Shown here: piece by piece, positions 35,101-43,301 of the stretch
Layout of the letters: each line of letters opens with the position of its first letter
How positions within the stretch are numbered: the first letter of the stretch is position 1
Translations under genes and position numbers: made by a program
Assembly (NCBI GenBank): GCA_900767955.1
Contig: CAAGBC010000039.1
Location: 1 to 49,762, forward strand
Direction: 5' to 3'
DNA length: 49,762 bases
Origin: Spirochaetia bacterium
Lineage (GTDB): Bacteria; Spirochaetota; Spirochaetia; Treponematales; Treponemataceae
The notes under the pieces: generated by a model
What the model was told of the DNA's origin: nothing
What the model saw: only the letters and a program-made list of their open reading frames with translations
The model's database searches: none

Positions 35101-38100
35101 CTGTTGCATCAGAATTCCATTTTTCTTCTGTTTTGATGTAGAAAATGTCTAAGTCACCTTTTCCGTCAGTGGAAACATTACATTCTGAATCAACATAAGT
35201 TCCTTCAAAAGAAACTTTTCCAGAATTCCCCATGTGAACAAAATAACCAGAAGCAATTGCTTTTGAAATTTCGTTGTTAGAATTTTCTATTGTTGTTTTT
35301 AATCCCAAAACTGAATCAACAAATTCCACGCGAATAACATTATCAAAAACGGTGTAAGTTCCTGTTGCAGAAAAATTAGGACGCCCAAAATATGCACCAG
35401 AATTTGCGCCTTCATCAACTGAATTTTCTGCACATGACAAATATGCAGTTCCAGAAGCACAAATTACTTCACAGTTTTTAAGCCTTCCGTTGTGGAATTC
35501 CCCAAAGGCAGAAGTTGCTACATCATTTTTCTTTAAGGATAAATTCCATTTTGCATTTGGAACTAAATCTACACCGTTACTGTAAAAATTTTGCCCCGCA
35601 GTAATTGTTTTTCCGCCAAAGCCCCCAAAGGAAGAAGCAAACTCTGTCAAAGAAATATTAGTTCCATCTGGATTTTGCGCTGGGAATTCTTGCAAAGAAC
35701 ACAAAGCTGTTTTTCCGTCTCTTGCAGAATTAAAATATGATAAAAGATTTTCTGTTGCGCTTTCTGAATCTTTATAAATTTGTGAAGCAATTCCATTTTG
35801 CAAAACGATATCTTTTGAAGTAGTTAAATTTCCGCTTAAAGTTACATTTCCATTTAGCAAAACAAAATTCTGGCTTTGAATATCACAAGCAAATTCAACA
35901 TTTTTTGTGATTCCACTTTTAATTGCGTTAATGAATAAATCTTTTGAACTAGCGTTTCCCACAATCATATTTTTTGCAGAAATTGCAAATTCATCAGTTA
36001 CAAAAACATCAGTATTAAAGTTTGCGTTTTCTAAAATGACAAATTGCCCCGCAAGTTGATTTTTTCCATTTCCATTTTGAACTAAATTATTACATTGAAT
36101 TTTTGATTTCTCATCAATTATAAAAATTCCTTCATTATTAACAGTAATTTTTGCGGAACTGGAAAATCGTTCATCATTTATAGAAATATTTCCATCTAGG
36201 GAATTCAACTGAAAATTAGCAGCGTTTACAGAAGAAGTTCCATTTCCTGTAAAATTAATTTTTCCACAAGAAATTTGTACGCCGTCTTTTATTTCCGCAG
36301 AACCCAAATTTGAGAGCGTAAAACTATTTGTTGCATTATTATCAGAAACAACGCTTTTATTAAAACACAAATTTTGTGTAGTTAAATCAATGTTGTAAGT
36401 TTTTAAGTTTAAATCAGAAAAATTAATATCATTTGCAGAAATTGTTGTATTTCCTGTTAATTCAACAGGCTTTGCAAAATCAACGGTTCCCGCAGTATTT
36501 TCAAAATTACCTTTTGCAAAAATTTTATTTGCCTTTGGAATCGCAATTCCACTTTGGAAAATAAATTTTTGAGATGAAGTAATTCCTTCATTTGCAAAAG
36601 AAACTGTTCCTGTTGTGTTTATAGTTGGTGCATTTTCAAAAGTAATATTTTTTGCAAAATCAAAATCAAACTTTGTTCCGTCTGCATTTTGAATTGTTGT
36701 AATTGACAACGCTGAATCTGTATTTGCATTTGATGAAACACTAATTTTTCCTGTGGAATTTGCGTTATTCATTATTAATTCAAAAATGTTTCCAGAAATT
36801 GCAATATTTTTTGGTGTGCCCTGCTGAACAATTTCCACAGTTCCAAAAGTAACATTTGCGTTTCCTGTGATTTTTCCTTCATCACCACTGGAATATTCTT
36901 TTCCTGCGACTGTAATTGCACCCAAAGTTAATTTTTTATCATTGTGAGTGTAAATTCCGTTTATTGTAAAATTATTTCTTACGCATAATCCGCTTGCATT
37001 TGTAACATTTATGTTTGGCGCAATTTCCAAATTATAAAAAACACCAGCAATATTTAAGTCTTTGCCAATAATTACATTTTTTTTGTTGAACACAACTTGG
37101 GGTGCATTTGAACCAGTTACATCACCTTTTAAAGTAACGCTTCCGCCCAATGATGTTGAATCCCAAATTGCGCGTCCATTATTTTCTATTAAACAAACAC
37201 TTTGGGAATCAGTATTTACGCCAGTTTGAGTAAAATTTCCATTTTCGGAAATAATTAACTTCCCCAGTTGCAATTGCGCTTTTCCAAATTTTACACCGCC
37301 CTTCACATTTAAGGAACTTGATTCCGTTTGAATTAAACTTGCATTTTCAGAAAAAGAAGCATCGTTTAATGTAATATTTCCTAAAGGAACAGAGGAACCA
37401 ACGCTAAAATGAAAAGCAGCAGAAGTTTTTATTGTTTCATTTCCAAAGGTTGCTGAATAATTACTTCCCGCTTTGCTATCAACTTTTCCTTTGAATTCAA
37501 CTTTGCTTGCCACAAATGTAATATCATTTTGCAATGTAAATGCACCGTTGAAAGTTTGTGACTGCGCGGAAGTAATATTTCCATTTGCTAAAGTTGTTCC
37601 ACTAACAGAAATTGCGCCATTTTGTGAAGTCACTTCATAAATGTTTGCGTTTTTGCCAAATGTAATATTTCCGCTTGCTGAAATTGTTCCAGAGGCAGTT
37701 GCGTTTCCAGAAAGTGAAATCGCTCCACTTTGGGAAGTTGCACTTGTAATTGATGATGTTCCTCCCACAGAAATGTTGCCTTTTGTAGTAATTTTGTCTT
37801 TTGCAGTAATATTTCCTTTTACAAAAAGGGAATTTATCACATCTGTTGAACCGACTGATTTTTCAAAAGTGACATTTGTTGCGTTTGCGTTATTTCCAAT
37901 TGCTAAGTCATAAGTTCCGTTGACTGTGTCTTTGAATAAAACTGTATTATTTTTTGCTAAAATTGTTACAGTTTTGTTAAGTGTAAATGCACCGTTGAAA
38001 GTTTGTGACTTTGCGGAAGTAATACTTCCATTTGCTGATGTTGTTCCTTCAACTGAAATTGCGCCATTTGATGAAGTAACTTCATTAATGATTGCGTTTG

Positions 38101-41100
38101 CACCAAATGTAATATCTCCACCTGCTGAAATCGCTCCACTAGCTTTTGCGTCTCCACTAAATGAAATCACTCCACTTGAGGAAGTGACTCCAGCAACATC
38201 AGCATTTCCATCAAATGTAATATTTCCCCGTGCTGAAATCGCTCCAGAGGCAGTTGCGTCTCCAGTAACAGAAATTGCTCCACCTGAAGAAGTAACTTCT
38301 GTAACATTTGCAACGCCACCTACAGCAATATTGCCCGTTGTGGAAATTGCTTCGTTTGCAGTTATAGTTCCTTTTACATCAAGGGAAGCTAATTTATTTA
38401 CAGAACCGACTGATTTTTCAAAAGTGACATTCGTTGTGTTTGCGTTATTTCCGATTGTTAAAGCGTGAGTTCCGTTGACTGTGCCTTTGAATGTAATTGT
38501 ATTTGTTCCAGCAGATAACACCACATCACTTTGCAATGTGAACGCCCCGTTGAAAGTTTGTGACTGTGCGGAAGTAATATTTCCATTTGCTGATGTTGTT
38601 CCACCAACTGAAATTGCTCCATTTGTGGAAGTAACTTCATTAATGATTGCGTTTGCACCAAATGTAATATCTTCACTTGCTGAAATTGTTCCACTAGCTT
38701 TTGCGTCTCCATCAAATGAAATCACTCCACTTTGGGAAGTGACTCCAGCAACATCTGCAGTTCCACCAAATGTAATATCTCCATCTGCTGAAATCGCTCC
38801 ACTAGCTTTTGCGTCTCCATCAAATGAAATCACTCCACTTGTGGAAGTGACTCCAGCAACATCTGCAGTTCCACCAAATGTAATATTTCCGCCTGCTGAA
38901 ATCGCTCCACTTGCTGTTGCGTCTCCAGTAAATGAAATCACTCCATTTATGGAAGTGACTCCAGCAACATCAGCATTTCCATCAAATGTAATATCTACAC
39001 TTGCTGAAATCGCTCCACTTGCTGTTGCGTCTCCAGTAAATGAAATTGCTCCACCTGTGGAAGTGACTCCAGCAACATCTGCAGTTCCACCAAATGTAAT
39101 ATTTCCGCTTGCTGAAATTGTTCCACTAGCTTTTGCGTCTCCAGTAAATGAAATCACTCCACTTGTGGAAGTAACTCCAGCAACATCTGCAGTTCCACCA
39201 AATGTAATATCTCCATCTGCTAAAATCGCTCCAGTGGCAGAAGTTGTTCCACTAACTGAAATCACTCCACCTGATGAAAGCGCATTATTTACAACAAGAT
39301 TTCCGTAAATGGATAAGTTACTACAATTTCCAGAAACATTCATTTGCTCTGAAGAAGTAAGTGTAACAGAGCCTGCGTTAATTCCATTTTCACCAAGAAT
39401 AACATTTCTAACAAAAGTTCCTTTCAGCATAATCAATGTGTTGTTTGCAATAATTAAATTTTCTTGCACATTCAATATATGCCCAGAATAATTACCACCA
39501 ATACTTTCAGCAATTTTTAAATTGCGGTATTCAGTTCCCCAAGCAAATGTAGCAAAATTATTTCCGTAATATTCAATTGTGCTCCCGTCTTTGTTTGTAT
39601 GAGCAGAAAATGTTTGCCCACTAGTTCCTTGCAAACGAATTGTTCCTTCATTAGAAATTCCATTTGCAGAAGTCACATTATAAGAAGCAAAATCAACAGT
39701 CGCACTTGAAGCAACATCAAAAGTTTTTACATTAATGTTGCTATCAAGAAGCAAAATATTTGTATCATTGTTTACAATTGTAATTTCACTCAAAACAGAA
39801 TCAATGGAAGGTGCAATAGGACAAGCCACATAAGAATCCCCAGAAGAACTCCAGTTAGAAGCTGTGTTCCAATTTTTATCTGTTTTTCCAAACCAATAAA
39901 ACTTACGCAAAAACCAGTTTTCAGTTGAAGCTTCAGGATTTTCTGTTACATCAAGTGATGTTATCAAAAGTGGATTTTGGCTTTTTGAATATTCAATTTT
40001 GGCATTTGAAATTGTCACATTGCCAGAAGTCAATCCAGCAACATTCCACCAAGTAGAATTATCATCTACGCTAGGACTTGCAGAATCAGTTGTAAGAAGA
40101 ACTTCATTTCCGCTAGTTCCTGTGGCAGTCAACTTAGTAATCGTTTGTGTTTTTCCCGCCCCGAATTTTGCAATAATCGATTCACCGTTTAACTTTAATG
40201 TTCCAATTGTGTTATTTGCGGAAAACATTAATTCATTAGAATTTGCAGTAACGCTTAAATCCGTAATTGCGTTTTTAGCGGAAAATGTTATTTCATTGCT
40301 ATTTGCAGTCACACTCAGATTTGTGATTGTATTTTCAGAAGCAAATGAGATTGTATTGCTACCACCTGTAACTTGAATTTGTTCAATAGTATTTTTTCCA
40401 AGGAACGAAATATTTTTTCCTGTGCCAGAAAATGTAATTCCTTTATATGAAGAAGGTTGTTGCTGTGAAATTATATTTTTTGGATTTGATGCAGAAAAAT
40501 CACCTGCAACCGTAAAATTACCATCAACTGTAATTTTTACAGTTTTATCATTAGTTCCAATTTGAACATTATTGAACACAGTATCATTTACTCTTAAATC
40601 AACTTGCCCGTAATTACTATACATTCCACTTGGTTCTTTTGCAAAAATTATTGTTCCACCATTGTGAATAAGCTCTGTGCCAGAAAAATCAACAGTTCCG
40701 CCTTTGAATGTGGAAGTCGCTGATGATAAAGTTAATTTTCCACTTCCAGAATAATTTCCATTTACAAGAAGCTCTCCAGTTCCACCTACGATTTCGCCAT
40801 TGTTTGTTACATTAGCACCAAAAGTAGCTTTTCCAGATGAAAGCGTCAATGTTCCTGTGCCTGAATAATATTCCGTAACAGTAAAATCCCCTGCCCCACA
40901 AGTGATTGTGCCACTATTTATTAAACTTGTATCAAAATTCGCATTATTGGAAATAGATATAGTTCCGCTATTATTTACTTCATAAGAAAAATTTCCGTCA
41001 CCAATTACTGATAAATTTCCTTTATTTGTAAACATATCAGAAAAGGTTGCATTTTTGGAAACATTTATTGTTCCATTATTTGTAAAATCTCTAGTAAAAG

Positions 41101-41575
41101 TTGCGTTATTTGTTACATCAAGATTTCCCGTAAACGTAAGTGTCCCACTGTTTTGCAAATCTCCACAATTTACAGAATTTGATGCAAAATCAAAATTCCC
41201 CGTATTTTCTATACTTATACTTCCACAAGTGATAATAATTCCACTACCAGAAACAGTTACAGTTCCTTTGTTTGTAAAAGTATTTGTAACAGTAATATCT
41301 CTATCAATATCAATTAAAACTCCTGCTTCCACCACTAAAGAATCAAAATCATTTCTAGTTCTTGTAGAAAATTTTACGGGATAAGTGGCAGGCGCAAGAA
41401 CAATGTTATATCCCGGTGTTGTGGAATCTGTTGTATCCCAGTTCCCTGCATCTTTCCAATCAGAACTAACAGAACCGTTCCAAGTATATGTTTCTGCAAA
41501 AATATTAAAATTCAAAATCACAAAAAGAGTAAAAATCTTAACTAAAATTTTCTTTCCAAAAAATGACTTTTTCAC
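32180..41575 (-). CDS. Giant repeat-rich exported surface protein with FlgD-like Ig end
   Basis: 3131 residues. GTG start (41573-41575) with GGAG five bases upstream. Signal peptide cleaved after IFA (residue 27). Two W-x-G...W...A-x-NW modules open the protein (TYTWNGSVSSDWKDAGNWD near 30; YWFGKTDKNWNTASNWSS near 558). Residues about 60-2100 are glycine/asparagine/threonine-rich short strands as in beta-helices, including 36-residue tandem repeats (about 770-1345) in three higher-order blocks. About 2100-3030 is globular, Ig-like. The last 90 residues (AVMTLDGNIVQYLHKGSLEK, HYFSWNGRTKGNKT, ARGLYFVRVFG) resemble the FlgD-type Ig domain used as a C-terminal sorting domain elsewhere. No autotransporter barrel. 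Likely adhesin or cell-surface fibre; first gene of the cluster with PilZ. Confidence 0.88.
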   Translation of the reverse strand: MKKSFFGKKILVKIFTLFVILNFNIFAETYTWNGSVSSDWKDAGNWDTTDSTTPGYNIVLAPATYPVKFSTRTRNDFDSLVVEAGVLIDIDRDITVTNTFTNKGTVTVSGSGIIITCGSISIENTGNFDFASNSVNCGDLQNSGTLTFTGNLDVTNNATFTRDFTNNGTINVSKNATFSDMFTNKGNLSVIGDGNFSYEVNNSGTISISNNANFDTSLINSGTITCGAGDFTVTEYYSGTGTLTLSSGKATFGANVTNNGEIVGGTGELLVNGNYSGSGKLTLSSATSTFKGGTVDFSGTELIHNGGTIIFAKEPSGMYSNYGQVDLRVNDTVFNNVQIGTNDKTVKITVDGNFTVAGDFSASNPKNIISQQQPSSYKGITFSGTGKNISFLGKNTIEQIQVTGGSNTISFASENTITNLSVTANSNEITFSAKNAITDLSVTANSNELMFSANNTIGTLKLNGESIIAKFGAGKTQTITKLTATGTSGNEVLLTTDSASPSVDDNSTWWNVAGLTSGNVTISNAKIEYSKSQNPLLITSLDVTENPEASTENWFLRKFYWFGKTDKNWNTASNWSSSGDSYVACPIAPSIDSVLSEITIVNNDTNILLLDSNINVKTFDVASSATVDFASYNVTSANGISNEGTIRLQGTSGQTFSAHTNKDGSTIEYYGNNFATFAWGTEYRNLKIAESIGGNYSGHILNVQENLIIANNTLIMLKGTFVRNVILGENGINAGSVTLTSSEQMNVSGNCSNLSIYGNLVVNNALSSGGVISVSGTTSATGAILADGDITFGGTADVAGVTSTSGVISFTGDAKASGTISASGNITFGGTADVAGVTSTGGAISFTGDATASGAISASVDITFDGNADVAGVTSINGVISFTGDATASGAISAGGNITFGGTADVAGVTSTSGVISFDGDAKASGAISADGDITFGGTADVAGVTSQSGVISFDGDAKASGTISASEDITFGANAIINEVTSTNGAISVGGTTSANGNITSAQSQTFNGAFTLQSDVVLSAGTNTITFKGTVNGTHALTIGNNANTTNVTFEKSVGSVNKLASLDVKGTITANEAISTTGNIAVGGVANVTEVTSSGGAISVTGDATASGAISARGNITFDGNADVAGVTSSSGVISFSGDAKASGAISAGGDITFGANAIINEVTSSNGAISVEGTTSANGSITSAKSQTFNGAFTLNKTVTILAKNNTVLFKDTVNGTYDLAIGNNANATNVTFEKSVGSTDVINSLFVKGNITAKDKITTKGNISVGGTSSITSATSQSGAISLSGNATASGTISASGNITFGKNANIYEVTSQNGAISVSGTTLANGNITSAQSQTFNGAFTLQNDITFVASKVEFKGKVDSKAGSNYSATFGNETIKTSAAFHFSVGSSVPLGNITLNDASFSENASLIQTESSSLNVKGGVKFGKAQLQLGKLIISENGNFTQTGVNTDSQSVCLIENNGRAIWDSTSLGGSVTLKGDVTGSNAPQVVFNKKNVIIGKDLNIAGVFYNLEIAPNINVTNASGLCVRNNFTINGIYTHNDKKLTLGAITVAGKEYSSGDEGKITGNANVTFGTVEIVQQGTPKNIAISGNIFELIMNNANSTGKISVSSNANTDSALSITTIQNADGTKFDFDFAKNITFENAPTINTTGTVSFANEGITSSQKFIFQSGIAIPKANKIFAKGNFENTAGTVDFAKPVELTGNTTISANDINFSDLNLKTYNIDLTTQNLCFNKSVVSDNNATNSFTLSNLGSAEIKDGVQISCGKINFTGNGTSSVNAANFQLNSLDGNISINDERFSSSAKITVNNEGIFIIDEKSKIQCNNLVQNGNGKNQLAGQFVILENANFNTDVFVTDEFAISAKNMIVGNASSKDLFINAIKSGITKNVEFACDIQSQNFVLLNGNVTLSGNLTTSKDIVLQNGIASQIYKDSESATENLLSYFNSARDGKTALCSLQEFPAQNPDGTNISLTEFASSFGGFGGKTITAGQNFYSNGVDLVPNAKWNLSLKKNDVATSAFGEFHNGRLKNCEVICASGTAYLSCAENSVDEGANSGAYFGRPNFSATGTYTVFDNVIRVEFVDSVLGLKTTIENSNNEISKAIASGYFVHMGNSGKVSFEGTYVDSECNVSTDGKGDLDIFYIKTEEKWNSDATGNSMGNAESTDWSGVHRTAIPYIDLPKALNSLYETLRDNHKNRIAHYYSENAFAGVKDKCSPVLIGIRTGQELHKNNTGTASSQMPYDSHNFIEFQYSESVNTSSILLSDKDDLSKTMNVQATSDFGEIISSGEGLNIAGIAKIQNGKLKTGSTDSSVSSTKIHSLYRNFAVNATAAEKFQSHRMRLGIASFVDKTVLANGKEFHHWVGYIDEGSTPSGTVIPLDSKIVDDKNLIYDAHGNSLDVKGTENHSLLDLSVTEVDSELYGTWDIYAPVFAEYNSSLHESSDKYAEAIGTSSAGYSTLDKIEFHLHDNNPLAFDESAIWFNKVGWCSDSKGKVLYKNFTDATDIFGGARAFDDNATRRTSGGIRYSSLYDKADFFKYTTDVASSEINTSFDATEIKGGAKSLVFIPPVGNRKSTGAEDGLYFSVYLKDKTLPLKSTFVIRYDENACVTDLAGNRLRNKTLSTIDRVSPKFNISVAEVKNNKLYVVFNKKLNVGTISVYKETVDSDIDVKSYSALQKITETLRIVDKTWTPSSEIQIDTNVPAEYVYSNDYFTGLIFTLTKDVKYSDVKNLYLQCYAPETSMDPLSGIPGANVTYVQDNIGNYMAHKEAHALSDFAVGVVNPIFAYDNRQLSDEDYFSKGIYGKILGADESYSVHDWNDEQNNYGTLVTGQDIFINANLSDGTNDNSEMPAKVVGYFDIYKNNNFVSIESDSLSCEYNESIEKADFALSPWRIWLPETVSNGTENPVFKALANKNNKFDLFATGIKDVESAENGENIKINFLLPYDNESENIVHASSSMKACGWDKGQQISFLFGLENEDGTPVQICHSPEYHEATDSYTCDMAPLFALRLKNPADLTSLDLWSFKLQTVALQRGGISVLNNVINVSNDEKAIVQVDMSNSGNLNIAVMTLDGNIVQYLHKGSLEKGTHYFSWNGRTKGNKTVARGLYFVRVFGSGIDETRKIMVVKD
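37540..39290 (-). repeat. 108-bp tandem repeats coding 36-residue units, in three super-repeats
   Basis: The unit (D/N)ITFGGTADVAGVTSTSGV(I/A), then SFTGDAKASGTISASG recurs with exact 108-base spacing (for example TGTAATATCT at 38771 and TGTAATATTT at 38879). Runs of units end in ITFGANAIINEVTS and QTFNGAFTL; the QTFNGAFTL block is at about 38550, 37993 and 37545. Point differences among units keep the frame. Confidence 0.9.
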
Positions 41576-41627
41576 ACTTACTCCAAAAAAATAGTAATCC
41601 TCTTCACTTATCGGAAAAAATCAAGTC

Positions 41628-41656
41628 GTTGCTTACAGAAAAAAAATCTTATATAA
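41628..41656 (+). promoter_or_regulatory. dCMP deaminase promoter
   Basis: TTGCTT (41628-41633), 17-base spacer, TATAAT (41651-41656). On the minus strand TATAAG (41647-41652) overlaps it and may serve the giant gene. Confidence 0.55.
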
Positions 41657-41702
41657 TTAAAGTGCGTTTAGTAAAACAAAATTATTTATATGGAATAAAA
41701 AA

Positions 41703-42182
41703 ATGAAAAGAACTGATTATATTACTTGGGATGAATATTTTATGGGCGTTGCAATTCTTGCATCAAAACGCAGCAAAGACCCAAACACACAAGTTGGAGC
41801 TTGTATCGTAGATGAAAATAATGTAATTCTTTCTACAGGATATAATGGATTCCCTTATGGCTGTTCAGATGATGACTTTCCTTGGGACAGAACTGGCGAC
41901 GACACAAAATACAGCTATGTTGTTCACGCAGAATTAAACGCAATTCTTAACGCCAGAGGAAAAAACTTAAAAGGTTCAAAAATCTATGTTGATTTATTCC
42001 CATGCAATGAATGTGCAAAAGCAATTATTCAGTCAGGAATTAGTCAAATAGTTTATTTGTACGATAAATACGCAGACACAAAAGAAACAAAAGCATCAAA
42101 ACGAATGCTCACTTCCGCCGGAATAAAATTCACCCAACTAGAAGTAACCAACAAAGAAATCGTTATTGATTTTAAAAGATAA
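41703..42182 (+). CDS. Deoxycytidylate deaminase family protein
   Basis: 159 residues. Zinc-dependent deaminase with HAELNA (His75, Glu77) and PCNEC (Cys101, Cys104), and the N-terminal GACIVDENNVILSTGYNGFP and GCSDDDFPWDR that mark dCMP deaminase/ComEB rather than cytidine deaminase. It converts dCMP to dUMP for dTMP synthesis. GGAA precedes the ATG. The stop is immediately followed by the left inverted repeat of the cassette region, so this gene is the chromosomal border. Confidence 0.93.
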   Translation: MKRTDYITWDEYFMGVAILASKRSKDPNTQVGACIVDENNVILSTGYNGFPYGCSDDDFPWDRTGDDTKYSYVVHAELNAILNARGKNLKGSKIYVDLFPCNECAKAIIQSGISQIVYLYDKYADTKETKASKRMLTSAGIKFTQLEVTNKEIVIDFKR

Positions 42183-42199
42183 AAAAAAGGGCTGTCTAA
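42183..42199 (+). repeat. Left inverted repeat of the cassette region
   Basis: AAAAAAGGGCTGTCTAA, exact inverse of 46136-46152. The two lie 3.9 kb apart and enclose the attC cluster. Confidence 0.75.
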
Positions 42200-42272
42200 G
42201 TATTAATCATTGTATTTACTGATCATCCTAAATAACTCATAAAGTTATTTTTAACGGATTTTCTATAAATTA

Positions 42273-42300
42273 ATTCCGAACTCGATTCAGAATCTTATCA
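42273..42300 (+). repeat. Degenerate GTCAT-type repeat
   Basis: TTCCGAACTCGATTCAGAATC resembles the palindromic element but the arms are imperfect and GTCA is lost. Confidence 0.5.
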
Positions 42301-42378
42301 CTAAACATAGTGTAGAAGCTGAAACTAGTTCAAATCTCTATTTATTGGGCAAGAAAATAGTAACAAACTTTCAACGGA

Positions 42379-42398
42379 GTTGTATCACCTTCCGAAAA
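42379..42398 (-). repeat. Dispersed repeat DR1, copy 4 (inverted)
   Basis: GTTGTATCACCTTCCGAAAA, the reverse complement of the DR1 core, at the far end of the last cassette. Confidence 0.7.
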
Positions 42399-42409
42399 AA
42401 GATGGTCGT

Positions 42410-42630
42410 TTATCCAAAAAATAATTTTTTATATTTTTCTGGAGCTAAATAAAATGAAAACATAGCATCTGACCAATTCTTGATTTTAGCCGAAGGAGCA
42501 TTTCCTGATTCTGTCCAGGTTTTAGATTTGCATTCTACAATAATTGAATCATTTCCTAAGTCAAATGCATGATCTTTTTTTTTGCTTTTATTCCAATTTT
42601 AACTTTCTTTTGAAAATTGTTATTGTCTAT
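42410..42630 (-). pseudogene. Broken PD-(D/E)XK nuclease-like cassette gene
   Basis: After GGAGGA the frame would start with ATA in place of ATG (42628-42630) and reads DNNNFQKKVKIGIKAKKK to a stop. One added base in the A9 run would restore a frame DHAFDLGNDSIIVECKSKT, then WTESGNAPSAKIKNWSDAMF and a stop at 42410. D...ECK with the following Thr-Trp is like restriction-endonuclease-fold proteins. Two lesions (start codon, A-run frameshift) point to decay, unless the A-run is a slippage switch or a sequencing error. Confidence 0.55.
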
Positions 42631-42666
42631 TTTTATTCCTCCAAAAGCACCCCATTGCGGTCGTCA

Positions 42667-42731
42667 TCCTAACAACTGGTTGTACCGCAGGCAGCTTGAC
42701 TGCCTGTCGGCTTTGAAAATTGTGTTATATG
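42667..42731 (-). other. attC site A (recombination site of an integron cassette)
   Basis: Minus strand: R'' CATATAAC (42724-42731), a central hairpin CAGGCAG/CTGCCTG, the shared GCGGTACAACC arm and R' GTTAGGAT (ending about 42666). Same architecture as sites B and C. The CAT of R'' is next to the brnA stop. Confidence 0.75.
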
Positions 42732-42734
42732 TTT

Positions 42735-42947
42735 CTACTTTGCAAATGACACTTCCATATGTTTCTTTTCTTTTACACAGTCAAGAAGATAATAATTAAT
42801 AATATTCTGATATGGCATTCCTGTTTCTTCTGACATTTTTTTGAAATAATCAATTACCTGTTCATCGAGACGGATTGTAATTTGCTGCTTGAGTTTTCCG
42901 ACATAAGGATTTTTTACTGCATTTGAAAAATCGTATTCTTCTCTCAT
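42735..42947 (-). CDS. brnA: BrnA antitoxin
   Basis: 70 residues from the ATG at 42945-42947, which has GGAG upstream; an earlier ATG inside brnT is less likely. MREEYDFSNAVKNPYVGKL then KQQITIRLDEQVIDYFKKMS and GMPYQNIINYYLLDCVKE is the BrnA ribbon-helix-helix antitoxin. It binds BrnT and represses the shared promoter. One base after the brnT stop. In this array it would stabilise the cassettes by addiction. Confidence 0.93.
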   Translation of the reverse strand: MREEYDFSNAVKNPYVGKLKQQITIRLDEQVIDYFKKMSEETGMPYQNIINYYLLDCVKEKKHMEVSFAK

Positions 42948-42948
42948 T

Positions 42949-43233
42949 TTAATTTTCTCCATACTGTTTCTTTTCGTTTGTAGTTGCTTTTCGAGCTGAA
43001 ATGATTCTGATTACTTCATCATTTTCCCGATAGCAATGACAAACAACCAGCACTTTAGAATTATTACTAATGCCTAAAATAATAAATCTATCCTCTTCTT
43101 CCGAATGGTCTGGATCTGCAATTAATTTTGCATTTGGATCATAAAAAACAGTTTTTGCTTCTTCAAAAGAAACATTATGTTTCTTAAGATTTATTTCTGC
43201 TTTTTCTGGATCCCAATCAAATTTTATTCCCAT
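42949..43233 (-). CDS. brnT: BrnT toxin (RelE-fold ribonuclease)
   Basis: 94 residues. KFDWDPEKAEINLKKHNVSFEEA, TVFYDPNAKL, DRFIILGIS and the catalytic end VVCHCYRENDEVIRIISARKAT are the BrnT pattern (His, Arg, Arg of the RelE-like ribonuclease). Cleaves mRNA and stops growth when BrnA is lost. No Shine-Dalgarno; the promoter TTGACG-18-TATAAT ends six bases before the ATG, and this AT palindrome-rich segment is where BrnA would bind. Encoded downstream of a cupin gene in the same cassette but behind a terminator. Confidence 0.95.
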   Translation of the reverse strand: MGIKFDWDPEKAEINLKKHNVSFEEAKTVFYDPNAKLIADPDHSEEEDRFIILGISNNSKVLVVCHCYRENDEVIRIISARKATTNEKKQYGEN

Positions 43234-43239
43234 AATTAT

Positions 43240-43269
43240 ATTATAATTATAATTTACTTATTTCGTCAA
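43240..43269 (-). promoter_or_regulatory. brnTA promoter, leaderless type, likely BrnA operator
   Basis: TTGACG (43264-43269), 18-base spacer, TATAAT (43240-43245), six bases to the ATG. The spacer carries repeated ATTATAAT, a plausible ribbon-helix-helix operator. Confidence 0.65.
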
Positions 43270-43271
43270 AT

Positions 43272-43297
43272 AAAAAAAGCACGGCTTGACCGTGCTT
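43272..43297 (-). terminator. Terminator of the cupin gene
   Basis: On the minus strand AAGCACGG-TCAAG-CCGTGCTT followed by T-run; separates cupin and brnTA transcription inside one cassette. Confidence 0.9.
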
Positions 43298-43301
43298 AAG
43301 T

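Noticed and set aside
37641..39308. Three plus-strand ORFs of 90-277 codons inside the giant gene
   Set aside because: They arise because the 108-bp repeat happens to be open on the reverse strand; the minus-strand product has a signal peptide and coherent repeats across 3131 codons.
42617..42799. 60-codon plus-strand ORF across attC site A
   Set aside because: It is attC sequence plus the antisense of brnA.
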